Notes under the pieces: model-generated
What the model saw: only the letters and a program-made list of their open reading frames with translations
The model's database searches: none
What the model was told of the DNA's origin: nothing
Source of the DNA: an uncultured Muribaculaceae bacterium
GTDB taxonomy: Bacteria > Bacteroidota > Bacteroidia > Bacteroidales > Muribaculaceae
DNA: 47,999 bases
Reading direction: 5' to 3'
NCBI GenBank assembly: GCA_910584905.1
Contig: CAJUCQ010000027.1
Location: 1 to 47,999 of the forward strand
Shown here: positions 25,822 to 35,800 of the stretch, one piece after another
How positions within the stretch are numbered: the stretch's first letter is position 1
Layout of the letters: each line of letters begins with the position of its first letter
Translations under genes and position numbers: made by a program

Positions 25822-26864
25822 GCGACGACCACAACGAAACGCCCGGATTTGACATAAGAGCCGGAGGGCAGCCCCCATCCGGCGCCGAAGCCGACATCGA
25901 AAAAGCCCTGCGCCCCGACCGATTCGAAAGCTTCAGCGGTCAGGAAAAAATCATCGACAACCTGCGCATATTCGTGCAGGCCGCACGCATGCGCGGCGAA
26001 GCTCTCGACCATATTCTCCTATTCGGCCCTCCCGGACTGGGCAAAACCACTCTCTCGGGTATCGTTGCAAACGAGCTCGGCGTCGGAATGAAAATCACTT
26101 CCGGGCCCGTCCTCGACAAACCCGGCGACCTCGCCGGCATACTCACATCCCTTGAGCCGAACGACGTCCTGTTTATCGACGAAATCCACCGGCTCAGCCC
26201 CGTCGTCGAAGAATATCTCTACTCGGCGATGGAGGACTACCGCATCGACATCATGATCGACAAGGGCCCGGGAGCACGCTCCGTGCAACTGTCGCTCAGC
26301 CCCTTCACCCTCATCGGCGCCACAACGCGCAGCGGCCTCCTGACCTCGCCGCTGCGAGCACGCTTCGGCATATCGTGCCACCTTGAATACTACGACCACG
26401 AGGTCCTCGCCCGAATCATCCGACGCTCGGCCTCACTTCTGAGAGTGGCTATTTCCGACGACGCATCCGTCGAAATCGCACTCCGAAGCCGCGGAACACC
26501 CCGAATAGCCAATGCCCTCCTGCGCCGCGTGCGCGACTTCGCACAAGTCGTCGGCTCAGGCAAAATCGACCTCGAAATCGCACGATACGCCCTCGAAGCC
26601 CTCAACATCGACCGCTACGGCCTCGACGAAATCGACAACAAGATTCTCACCACCATAATCCGCAAGTTCAAAGGCGGACCCGTCGGACTCACCACCATCG
26701 CCACAGCCCTCGGCGAAGACCCCGGCACAATCGAGGAAGTCTACGAACCATACCTCATCAAAGAAGGTTTCATCCGCCGCACGCCCAGAGGGCGCGAAGT
26801 CACCGACCTCGCTTTCCGCCACCTCGGAGTCGATAAATACACCGACTTCGGCCTGTTCGGATAA
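25818..26864 (+). CDS. ruvB: Holliday-junction branch-migration helicase RuvB
   Basis: The 348-residue AAA+ motor, working with RuvA, drives branch migration of recombination intermediates. Walker A is FGPPGLGKTTLSG, Walker B LFIDEIHRLSP, sensor 1 and arginine finger are in GATTRSGLLTSPLRARFG, and the C-terminal winged helix includes RTPRGREVTDLAFRHL. Length is normal. The frame is open far upstream to 25470, but MSDDHNETPG at 25818 is the family-consistent start and overlaps the GT9 stop by four bases (ATGA), implying translational coupling. It is a DNA-repair gene inside a glycan cluster; no ruvA or ruvC is nearby. Confidence 0.97.
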   Translation: MSDDHNETPGFDIRAGGQPPSGAEADIEKALRPDRFESFSGQEKIIDNLRIFVQAARMRGEALDHILLFGPPGLGKTTLSGIVANELGVGMKITSGPVLDKPGDLAGILTSLEPNDVLFIDEIHRLSPVVEEYLYSAMEDYRIDIMIDKGPGARSVQLSLSPFTLIGATTRSGLLTSPLRARFGISCHLEYYDHEVLARIIRRSASLLRVAISDDASVEIALRSRGTPRIANALLRRVRDFAQVVGSGKIDLEIARYALEALNIDRYGLDEIDNKILTTIIRKFKGGPVGLTTIATALGEDPGTIEEVYEPYLIKEGFIRRTPRGREVTDLAFRHLGVDKYTDFGLFG

Positions 26865-26915
26865 ACCTCCCCGTCCTCACATCACCACACATCCGAATTC
26901 CAAGCTCCACCAAAG

Positions 26916-28421
26916 ATGGCAGGAATAAAAAGTCTGGCCAAAGACACGGCTGTCTACGGCTTCAGTTCAATCCTCGGCAGACTGCTCAACTGGCTGCTCG
27001 TGCCGATGTACACACGCGTATTCGTCAGCGAAGAATACGGCATCGTCGTTTTCGACTACTCAGCCGTGGCCCTCATGCTCGCCCTGCTGACCTACGGAAT
27101 GGAGACCGGCTTCTTCCGCTTCGTCAACCACGAACGCTGGAACAAACCCATGGAAGTCTACTCCACATCGCTGATTTCCCTCGCCATAAGCTCCTCGGCT
27201 TTCGTCATCATAGCGGCGTGCCTCGTCGGGCCGCTCTCGGAGTTCATGCGCACCCCCGACCGCCCCTCATGCACACTCCTGCTTGCCGCGACAGTAGCCC
27301 TCGACGCCTTCACGGCAATCCCCTACGGCTACCTCCGCTATCGTTCCAAAGCCCTGCGCTTCGCCACCGTGCGCCTCATCAACATAGGCCTCAACATCGG
27401 GTTCAATCTCTTCTTCCTCCTCGCATGCCCTTGGCTCGCCGCGCACGCCCCCGGAGCCGTCGATTGGTTCTACGACCCCGGCTACGGCATAGGATACATC
27501 TTCCTGAGCAACTTCATCGCATCGGCGGCAACACTCATCCTCCTCGCCCCTGAACTCCGCGGATTCCCGTGGGTATTCAATGCGCGCCTATGGAAAGAGA
27601 TGCTCCGCTACTCGTGGCCTCTGCTCATTCTCGGCGTCGTCGGTCTTATGAACCAGAACCTCCCGAACATCATGTTCCCCTACCTCGCCACTCAGCTCTC
27701 GCCTGCCGAAGCCGACGCCGCCCTCGGCACATACGGCGCATGCTACAAGATTGGCATGATAATGGTGATGTTCCTGCAGGCATTCCGCTTCGCCTACGAA
27801 CCCTTCATATTCGCCCGAGACAAACGCGCCAATCCCGCCGGAACGAAGGCCTACAGCGATGCGATGAAATACTTCATCATCGTCTCGCTCTTCATATTCA
27901 TGGCCGTGATGTTCTACCTCGACATCATCAAACTCTTCATTGGAAGCCGCTACTACGGCGCCCTCGGCATTGTGCCCGTAATCATGGCCGCCGAGCTTTT
28001 CTTCGGCGTCGTATTCAATCTCTCGGTATGGTATAAGCTCACCGACCGCACTATATGGGGTTCGATACTCTCGCTCATCGGCTTCGCCGTCATGCTCACG
28101 ATCAACGTCATATTCGTGCCCCGCATATCATACTATGCATGCGCGTGGGGGGCCTTCGCTAGCTACGGCGTGATGATGCTCGTGAGCTATTTCGTCGGGC
28201 AGGCAAAATACCCCGTCGACTACTGCGTCAGGCGCCTCGCCGCATACACGGCCTTGGCCGCCGTGCTCTACGTCGCCGGAATCTACGGTCTCGACGCCCT
28301 CGCCCTCAACGCTTGGGCCGCAGGCGCTGTCCGCGCTGTGCTGCTGACCGTATTCATTGCCGTTGCCGTAAGGGCCGAGAACATTCCGCTCGGAGCCGCC
28401 ATTGCCAAAATACGCCGATGA
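26916..28421 (+). CDS. Polysaccharide flippase (Wzx/MATE-like)
   Basis: The 501-residue membrane protein has 12-14 hydrophobic segments. The N-terminal LAKDTAVYGFSSILGRLLNW and the following VPMYTRVFVSEEYGIVVFDY are typical of the oligosaccharide-flippase group (Polysacc_synt). It would move lipid-linked oligosaccharide units to the periplasmic face for LPS or capsule. It follows ruvB by 51 bp, where nothing else is seen, and its stop TGA (28419-28421) overlaps the next gene's ATG. The pairing with a GT4 gene supports surface-polysaccharide assembly. Confidence 0.9.
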   Translation: MAGIKSLAKDTAVYGFSSILGRLLNWLLVPMYTRVFVSEEYGIVVFDYSAVALMLALLTYGMETGFFRFVNHERWNKPMEVYSTSLISLAISSSAFVIIAACLVGPLSEFMRTPDRPSCTLLLAATVALDAFTAIPYGYLRYRSKALRFATVRLINIGLNIGFNLFFLLACPWLAAHAPGAVDWFYDPGYGIGYIFLSNFIASAATLILLAPELRGFPWVFNARLWKEMLRYSWPLLILGVVGLMNQNLPNIMFPYLATQLSPAEADAALGTYGACYKIGMIMVMFLQAFRFAYEPFIFARDKRANPAGTKAYSDAMKYFIIVSLFIFMAVMFYLDIIKLFIGSRYYGALGIVPVIMAAELFFGVVFNLSVWYKLTDRTIWGSILSLIGFAVMLTINVIFVPRISYYACAWGAFASYGVMMLVSYFVGQAKYPVDYCVRRLAAYTALAAVLYVAGIYGLDALALNAWAAGAVRAVLLTVFIAVAVRAENIPLGAAIAKIRR

Positions 28422-29677
28422 AAGTCGTTATAATCAACCACAGCGACACCATCGGCGGAGCATCAGTCGTAAGTCGCAGACTTCTCGACGCCCTCGTGGC
28501 CGAGGGGGTCGACGCGCGCATGATTGCCGGACGCCTATCGCCCCGCGGAGCCGCAAACCCACGGATAGCTCCGGCCGCCGGAAACGCTCTCCGCAAGACG
28601 GCATTCTTGGCCGAAGAAGGCTGGATATTCGCAAACAACGGTTTCAACCGCGCCGACCTCTTCAAGGTCGACGCCGGGCGATTCGGACTTCCGCTCGCAA
28701 GCCATCCGTGGGTCCGCGAGTCCGACGCCGTAATCCTCAACTGGGTAAACCAAGGCTTGTTGTCAATCGACGGCATAGCCGACATTGCCGCCGCAGGCAA
28801 ACGCATCATCTGGACCATGCACGACATGTGGCCTCTGACCGGCACATGCCACCATGCCGGAGAATGCCGCGCATTCACCGCCGACGCTCCGTGTCGGCAA
28901 TGCCCCTTCGTCCACGGCCTTGCAGGCCGAGCGGCGCGGCTTTCTGCCCGCGTCGCCCGCCGCAAAATACAACTCTACGACAGCATCCCAGGCCTTGATT
29001 TCGTGGCCGTAAGTTCTTGGCTCGCCGACAAAGCGCGCGAAAGCGCCATTACCCGCGGACGACATATATCCGTCATCCCCAACGCCTTCCCCGTCGAGAA
29101 ATTCCACATCGCCCCGCTGCGCTCGCGCCAAGCCTGCGGACTCCCGGCGCAAGGCGTCCTCATAGCTATGGGCGCCGCAAGGCTCGACGACCCCGTCAAG
29201 GGCCTTCCCCTCGCCGTTGACGTCCTGAACGCCCTCGCCGCGCAAATGCCCCGCAACGACGTCCACGCCGTATTATTCGGAAATATCCGCGACCCCCGCA
29301 TCCTTGACAGGCTGAATCTGCCCCACACATGGCTCGGCCAAATCTCAGACCCGACGCTCATTGCCGATATATACGCCCACTCCTCGGCCGTGCTTTCAAC
29401 CTCGCTCTACGAGACCCTCCCCGGCACACTCATCGAAGGACAGGCCGCCGGAGCGTGGCCCGTAAGCTTTGACCGCGGCGGACAGGCCGACATCATAAGC
29501 GACCCCTCGCTCGGCTCTCTCGTCGCTTTCGGCGATACCGACGCCGCAGCCCGGCAACTCGCCCGCGCTATCGAAGGCGACACACCCGACCGCCGACGCC
29601 ACCTGAGCGAATCCGTGGCTGCGAAGTTTTCAGCCCGAGCCGTTGCCTGCCGATATATCGACTTGCTCCGGCGCTGA
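28418..29677 (+). CDS. GT4-family glycosyltransferase
   Basis: The 419-residue cytoplasmic enzyme starts at MKVVIINHSDTIGGASVVSR, the usual GT-B opening with the GGA acceptor loop. The start overlaps the flippase stop (ATGA), and the longer frame upstream is just an alternative reading of the flippase end. The middle contains HDMWPLTGTCHHAGEC and a second cysteine cluster APCRQCPFVHG, typical of a Bacteroidetes GT4 subgroup. The C-terminal donor-binding part includes YETLPGTLIEGQAAG, with the E..EG..EG-like spacing of GT4. It would use a nucleotide sugar to extend a lipid-linked glycan. It ends one base from the convergent regulator gene. Confidence 0.9.
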   Translation: MKVVIINHSDTIGGASVVSRRLLDALVAEGVDARMIAGRLSPRGAANPRIAPAAGNALRKTAFLAEEGWIFANNGFNRADLFKVDAGRFGLPLASHPWVRESDAVILNWVNQGLLSIDGIADIAAAGKRIIWTMHDMWPLTGTCHHAGECRAFTADAPCRQCPFVHGLAGRAARLSARVARRKIQLYDSIPGLDFVAVSSWLADKARESAITRGRHISVIPNAFPVEKFHIAPLRSRQACGLPAQGVLIAMGAARLDDPVKGLPLAVDVLNALAAQMPRNDVHAVLFGNIRDPRILDRLNLPHTWLGQISDPTLIADIYAHSSAVLSTSLYETLPGTLIEGQAAGAWPVSFDRGGQADIISDPSLGSLVAFGDTDAAARQLARAIEGDTPDRRRHLSESVAAKFSARAVACRYIDLLRR

Positions 29678-29678
29678 C

Positions 29679-32615
29679 TCAAAGACTGTCGAGATAATCG
29701 GTAAGCTTGTCTTCGCGGTCAAGGTCAAGCTTCTTTCGCAGGCGGTAGCGAGTCATTTCCACACTTCTGTACGATATATTGAACAGCGGTGCCATATCCT
29801 TGGAGCTCAAGCCCATGCGAAGATAACAGCACACTTTCAGCTCCGCAGGCGTCAGCGACGGATGCCGCTCGCGCAGGCGCTTGGTAAAATCCTCGTAGAC
29901 CGCGTCGAAATTACCCGTAAAAGTCTTCCAGTCATCGTCATGGCTTATATTCTCCTGTATAAGAGCCTGTATTTTTGAAATCTGCGCGTTCGTCTCCGAA
30001 GGCGACGAAACCTCAAGCATGCGCTGGATTTTAGTCAGGCGCGTCGATATGTTCATGAGGATTTCATTCTTACGCACCACATTCATCGTGATGTTCGAAA
30101 GCTCGCCCGCCTTGTGCTTGATATCCTGCTCAAGCTGACGGGTCTTGAGATCGGCGATTTCGTTTTCTTTTCTCAGCGATTCCTCCGCGGCCTTGGCTCT
30201 CAGATGCTCCATCTCAGCCTCCTTGCGGCGCGATATCACCTTCGAATTCCGCTCGCTCACGTATGTGACCGTGCGGTAGCCGACGTAGAACAGCACGAGT
30301 ATCAGCACCGTATATACCAGTTTGGCCCACGTGCTGCGATACCACGGCGGAAGTATCGAGAAATATATCGCTTGCTCGTCGACGGCTTGAGTCGACGAAT
30401 TCAAAGCCCGCAGATGAAGTGTGTAGTCGCCCTCGTGAAGCTGTGTGTATTCCTTCGACGACGACGCCATAAACGAGCTCCATCCTTCGTCGTAATTTTC
30501 GAGATAGTAGCTGAACGTCACTGCATTGTCGGTGGCGGAATGGTCCGTAGCCGCAAACTCGAAGCGGAGCGAGTTGAGGTCGTTGGAGAGACGCAGCTCC
30601 GACGGCGCGCGACGCCCGAAAGCAAGAAACACAAGCGAATCCTGATTGGCATACACCGCACTCACAAGCGCGCGATGCGACTTGGCGCGCGTCCGCCCGT
30701 CAAAGGCCCGGCGCGTGTCCAGCTCGTAAAAGCCATCCTGAGCCGAGGCTATCACGCGCGAGTCGTCAACGAAATTGAACGAGTCAAAGCCCGGTATCAG
30801 CGCCGACGTCATGGGCGAGAACGTCACAGAGTCAACCTCGTGAAGACCCCCGGCGCGCGACCTCGCCACGTACACATTGTCGGGCGTGACGCTCCATATA
30901 TCGCCCTCGGGGCTGTGGTAGAGGTGCGGCGACACCTGTGCCCGGAAATAAGCGTTCAGCCCCATGTGCGCCACCATGTGGCCGTCCTTGCCGTCGAGGC
31001 GGTAATAGCCCGCCGAACAGGCTATGACAGGCTCGCCCCCGTGCATCGCCACGGACGTATTTTCGTTTGACGGCAACCCGCGCGACGAGTCGTAAAAATC
31101 CACGACATCAAAGCGCCGGCGATGCAGGTCGAGATGAAGGCGGTAGACGCCCTTTATCCAGTGGCTGATCCAGACCGAGCCGTCGCGGGCGATTACAAAC
31201 GAGCCGTTTATATCCGAAAACCCTGCGATGCGGCCGAGCACCGTCCAGCGGCCTCCCACATCCTCCAGAAGCATAAAATTGTCGTAAGTCGAGGCGAGAG
31301 CGTAGCGGCGGTCGGCCGGGATGGTCTTGACATCCCATGCGCCGGAGATGCCTTCGACCGCCTCGAAGCCCGAGCCGTTGTCGATAAACAGCCCGACGTC
31401 CGTACACGCCGCTATCGACCCGCCGAGACTTTCGAGCCGCCACACCTGACCCGAAAGCAGGCGACGAGGCACATCGAAATCAAAATTCGTGCGGAAAGGC
31501 GTGGCGTACAGCCCCTGATTCGTGCCGAGATAGAGCGTGCCGCCGCTCACAAGCGAAGCATAACCCGCTCCGCAGGCCGCCTCGCGCGATAGAAGAGTGC
31601 GATACGGCGCGTCGTAGAGCACGTAATCAAGGCCGTTATCGAGGGCGCACCATATATTGTGGTGACTGTCAAAGCCCACCGAGAGTATCGTATTGTTCTG
31701 CATTCCGGAGTCGGTGTTCGAGTACGTCACGGACTTGCCCGACGCGAAATCGCACACCACAAGCCCCCCGTTGACAGTCCCGACGGCCACTTCCGTGCCG
31801 TTCGTGTCGGCGCAAAAAGCCTGAGCCTCGCGCAAAAAACCGTCAATCACCGTCGGCATCACGCGAAGCCCCGTCGAATCATAGATATAAAAGCCGTCGA
31901 ACTGCGTCACTACGAGCACGTCATTGCCAAAGGGGCATATAGCCACGATGCGCTTCCCGTCGAGAAGTCCGCGCGAATCGAGAGGCAGGAACTGCCCGTC
32001 GCGCAACTGGCAGAAGCCCTTGTCGCTGAGCGCCGCATAGAAAACTCCCCGCACATAAGCCGACGTATTGATTTTCTCGCGGATGGATATTACAAAACGA
32101 CTGCCGTCACGACCGATGCCGAACACGGCGTGGTCTGCCTGAAACCAGATATAATGCTCGTCCTTATGTATATTCCATATTTCTCCGTAGCTCGCCGGCG
32201 CATCGGGAAAATCCGACGACAGCGACACATAGTCGAGACGGCGTTCCGCCGGAGCAAATGTGAAATAGCCGAATTCCTCCGTGCCGGCCACAAAAACACG
32301 GCCCGACTCGTCATCGACCATGACCGCACGCACAGTCGAAAAGTTGGGAAGCGTATAATTCCGCCAACGCGTACCGTCGTACGTGAGCAACCCGAACTTA
32401 TTGCCGAAATACATCATGCCGTTAGCATCTTCGGCCGAGGCCCAGTTCTGCGACCCCCACGAATATTCCGCGCGAGAGAAATTGCGAACAGGCGGATACG
32501 ACGCATGAGCATCGCCCCCGGACGCCGCCGCTACAAGCACGGCGATAACAATTGTTCGCAGTACTTGTGTAAAAATTTCTAATCCCGCTTTTATGGTCAT
32601 GCTATGTTTTTTCAT
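29679..32615 (-). CDS. Membrane-spanning one-component regulator: beta-propeller, Y_Y_Y, coiled coil, LuxR-type HTH
   Basis: The 978-residue protein has a signal/anchor segment (about 16-40), a long periplasmic part with propeller-like repeats at about 45-690, a Y_Y_Y-type sandwich (about 695-755, YYLENYDEGWSSF), one membrane helix (about 762-780), a coiled coil (about 795-850) and a C-terminal GerE/LuxR helix-turn-helix at about 921-965 (LTPAELKVCCYLRMGLSSKD). It lacks histidine kinase and receiver domains, unlike hybrid two-component sensors. It is divergent from SusC of the beta-glucan locus and is therefore its likely regulator. The ATG at 32600 (MTIKAG) is an alternative start, leaving room for a -7-like CAACTTTG at 32631-32624. 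Other family members are found next to Sus operons. Confidence 0.9.
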   Translation of the reverse strand: MKKHSMTIKAGLEIFTQVLRTIVIAVLVAAASGGDAHASYPPVRNFSRAEYSWGSQNWASAEDANGMMYFGNKFGLLTYDGTRWRNYTLPNFSTVRAVMVDDESGRVFVAGTEEFGYFTFAPAERRLDYVSLSSDFPDAPASYGEIWNIHKDEHYIWFQADHAVFGIGRDGSRFVISIREKINTSAYVRGVFYAALSDKGFCQLRDGQFLPLDSRGLLDGKRIVAICPFGNDVLVVTQFDGFYIYDSTGLRVMPTVIDGFLREAQAFCADTNGTEVAVGTVNGGLVVCDFASGKSVTYSNTDSGMQNNTILSVGFDSHHNIWCALDNGLDYVLYDAPYRTLLSREAACGAGYASLVSGGTLYLGTNQGLYATPFRTNFDFDVPRRLLSGQVWRLESLGGSIAACTDVGLFIDNGSGFEAVEGISGAWDVKTIPADRRYALASTYDNFMLLEDVGGRWTVLGRIAGFSDINGSFVIARDGSVWISHWIKGVYRLHLDLHRRRFDVVDFYDSSRGLPSNENTSVAMHGGEPVIACSAGYYRLDGKDGHMVAHMGLNAYFRAQVSPHLYHSPEGDIWSVTPDNVYVARSRAGGLHEVDSVTFSPMTSALIPGFDSFNFVDDSRVIASAQDGFYELDTRRAFDGRTRAKSHRALVSAVYANQDSLVFLAFGRRAPSELRLSNDLNSLRFEFAATDHSATDNAVTFSYYLENYDEGWSSFMASSSKEYTQLHEGDYTLHLRALNSSTQAVDEQAIYFSILPPWYRSTWAKLVYTVLILVLFYVGYRTVTYVSERNSKVISRRKEAEMEHLRAKAAEESLRKENEIADLKTRQLEQDIKHKAGELSNITMNVVRKNEILMNISTRLTKIQRMLEVSSPSETNAQISKIQALIQENISHDDDWKTFTGNFDAVYEDFTKRLRERHPSLTPAELKVCCYLRMGLSSKDMAPLFNISYRSVEMTRYRLRKKLDLDREDKLTDYLDSL

Positions 32616-32665
32616 TTACACTGCAAAGTTGGCAATTTTTCACGAGTTGTAGCCGATATAAAAAC

Positions 32666-32679
32666 ATGTTATATAACAT
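32666..32679. promoter_or_regulatory. 14-bp perfect palindrome, possible operator
   Basis: ATGTTATATAACAT reads the same on both strands. It lies about 50 bp upstream of the regulator start and about 100 bp upstream of the SusC -7 element, so it could bind a dimeric repressor or activator for either gene. AT-richness makes chance possible. Confidence 0.5.
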
Positions 32680-32699
32680 ATTTTTATTATCACACTAAT

Positions 32700-32759
32700 C
32701 TACAACTATTTAACCACTTACTGTAGGCCTATTGTAGTGTTATAAAAAAGTCATTGTAG
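32700..32759. promoter_or_regulatory. Phased TTGTAG repeats upstream of SusC
   Basis: CTACAA (32700-32705, the motif on the minus strand), CTGTAG (32721-32726), TTGTAG (32732-32737) and TTGTAG (32754-32759) begin 21, 11 and 22 bp apart. These are near multiples of the helical turn. Another TTGTAG lies at 32647-32652. The last copy sits at the -33 position of the -7 element at 32782-32789. These are candidate sites for the divergent LuxR-type regulator. Confidence 0.6.
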
Positions 32760-32894
32760 GGTTTTTATTGAGTTAATTTAGTATATTTGCGCTCTGATAA
32801 TATCTAACTTTGCGGCGTCAGAACACAAAAACCGTTTAAAAATCCTTTTTCGCCTTAACAACTCTTTACCTAAAATCTCAACACCAATCCAGCA

Positions 32895-35800
32895 ATGGCT
32901 CGACTAAGCACCCTCTTGTTCCTATTACTCCTCAGCGTGGTCCCCGCTTTCGCGCAAGGACTCCGCGTGACAGGCACTGTCACTTCGGCCGAGGACGGAG
33001 AACCCCTGATCGGCGTTTCCGTCCGCGACCTGAACAACTGGCAAAACGGCGTGACCACCGACATTGACGGCAACTACGTCATCACCGTGGCACCCGGCTC
33101 CAAACTAATGTTTACATACGTAGGTTGCGACCCCGTCGAAAAGACTGTCAGCGCCGCCGGCACCATCGACATCGTGATGCAGGGCGCGAACGAACTCGAC
33201 GAAGTCGTTGTCGTCGGCTACGGCACCATGAAAAAGAGCGACCTCACCGGCTCGGTGACAACCGTAGGCGCCGACAAGCTCCAGAAAACGCCCGCCTCCT
33301 CGCTCGCCAACGCCCTTCAGGGCCAGGCTGCGGGCGTGACGGTCAACTCCCTGAGCGGACGTCCCGGAGCCGGAGCCGAAGTGCGTATCCGAGGCGTCGG
33401 AACTGTCAACGGCGCATCGCCCATCTACGTTGTCGACGGCGTAATCACGGACGACATCAACTTCCTTTCGCCCAACGACATCGCAAGCACCGAAATCCTC
33501 AAAGACGCCTCCGCAACGGCAATCTACGGCTCGCGCGGCGCCAACGGCGTTATCCTCGTCACCACCAAATCTGGAACGCGCGACCAGCGCGCACGCGTAA
33601 GCCTTGACGCATATGTAGGCGTGCAGCAACGTTGGAAAAAGCTCGACGTCATGAACGCCAAGCAATTCGCCGACACTTATGTGGCCATCAACGGCAACAA
33701 GACCGCCAAAAAGATGTACGAGGAGCAGGGCTTCAACCGCTGGCTCTCTGTATTCCAAGGCCTCTCGGCTTCGCCCTACTTCCCGACCGTCTACAACGAA
33801 GAAACAAACCCAGACGGACTCGATTACTCGAAAATCGACACCGACTGGCAGGATGAAGTGTTCCGCGACGGCATGATTCAGAACTACCACCTCAGCATCG
33901 ACGGCGGCGGCGACAAGTTCACCTACTCCATGAGCGGCAGCTGGTTCAAACAGCAGGGCATCATCATCGGCTCTGACTACAGCCGCTTCACCGGCCGCCT
34001 CAACACCACGTATCAGGCCCTCCCGTGGCTCAAAGTCGGCGAAAACATCTCGTTCATGGCTTCCGTTGCCCGAAACGCATACGAAAGCGGCGACAACAGC
34101 GAGAGTGCCGGCGCAAACATCCTTTCGGCCGCATTCGCAATGGCACCGTGGGATCCCGTCCGCTACCCCGCCGGTTCGGTCAACCGCAACGGCAAGGACC
34201 TCAGCGGAGGAATCGCCGCCGGCTCCAACTTCAAAAACGTGACAAACCCGCTCAGCATGGTCGAATACTCCCACCCCAAAGTGCGCAACGAACGCTGGGT
34301 CGGCAACGTATTCGCCGAAATCGAGCCGATAAAGCACCTCACATTCCGCACAAGCTTCAGCTTCGACTACCGAATCACCACCGACAAGAGCTTCATGGAT
34401 GCCTATGAAGTAAGCGCTTACGACCGTCGCGAAAAAAACTTCCTCTCCTCATCGATGAGCCGCGCATACTACTACAACGTCGACAACATCCTCACCTACG
34501 CCCGAACCATCGACAAGCACAACTTCTCCGTAATGGCCGGTCAGACCGTCGAGGAATACAGCTACTACAGCATCGGCAACTCAGGTTCGTCAATCCTTAA
34601 CCCCGTGGAGAAAAACTGGTATCTCTCGCAGGTGACCGACGACTTCGGACGCCCGTCCGACGGCGTCAGCCGCAACCGACGCTTCTCGTGGCTCGGACGC
34701 GTATTTTACAGCTACAACGACCGCTACCTCGCTACGGTGAACTTCCGCGCCGACGGCTCAAGCAAATTCCCCGAAAACTCCTGGGGCTACTTCCCCTCGT
34801 TCTCACTCGCTTGGCGAATCGACCAGGAAGACTTCATGAAAGACTTCACAAACCTCTCCAACCTAAAGCTCCGCTTCGGATGGGGTAAGGTCGGCAACGA
34901 CAACATCGGCAACAATGCCTTCACGCTCAGCATGTTCAACAACGGCCCGACCTTCGTCGACTACGTATTCGGCCTCGACCAGCAGCTCGTCAACGGCGCA
35001 ACCGTGCTCACGTGGGTCAACCGCGGCGGCCACTGGGAAAACACCGAGCAGTGGAGTCTCGGCGTCGACTTCGGATTCTGGAACAACAAACTCACCGGCT
35101 CCGTCGACGGCTTTATCCGCAACACCAACGACATGCTCATGAGCGTCAACGCCCCCGCCCACGTCGGCAACCGATACAGCGCAACGGCCAACGTCGGCAA
35201 GGTCCGCAACCGCGGCATCGAAATCTCCCTCGACCACCGCAACACCGTGACCCGCGACTTCTCATACAGCATCGGCGGCAACGTATCGTTCATCGACAAC
35301 AAACTCACGGCCCTCAACGGCGGCGCACCCATCTACACCAACTTCGCAAACGTGCAGGTTGTCGACGAAGGCTACCCCCTCTACTACTTCTGGGGTTATG
35401 AATACGCCGGCGTCTTCCGCTCCGACGAAGAAGCCCTCGAATACCTCCACGGCTATACCGCCGAGAACATCCCCTTCCACGCCGGCGACGCAAAATACAT
35501 CGACCGCGACGGCTCGGGCACTATCGACGACAACGACCGCACCAACCTCGGCTCCTCGATTCCGTGGCTCAACTACGGCATCAACCTCGGAGCCTACTGG
35601 AAGGACTTCGACCTCCAGCTCTTCTTCCAAGGCGTGGGCGGCAACAAAATCTACAACCAGATGCGCCACCGCCTCGAAAGCAACGGCGCAACATCGGTGC
35701 TCTCGCCCGTGATGGCCGACTGCTGGCGCGCCGACAACCCCGACGGCATCCTCCCCGACCCGCGCAACTCCATCAACTACTACGCCAGCGACCGCTTCCT

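Larger units (their letters stand above)
32616..32894. promoter_or_regulatory. Divergent control region of the beta-glucan locus
   Basis: This AT-rich 279-bp region lies between the regulator and SusC. It holds a 14-bp palindrome at 32666-32679, a phased set of TTGTAG-like hexamers at 32700-32759 and two rightward -7 elements: TATATTTG (32782-32789) and TAACTTTG (32805-32812). Neither -7 element has a TTTG -33 at the right distance. Weak -33 regions suit activator dependence, which is an inference. Confidence 0.75.
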
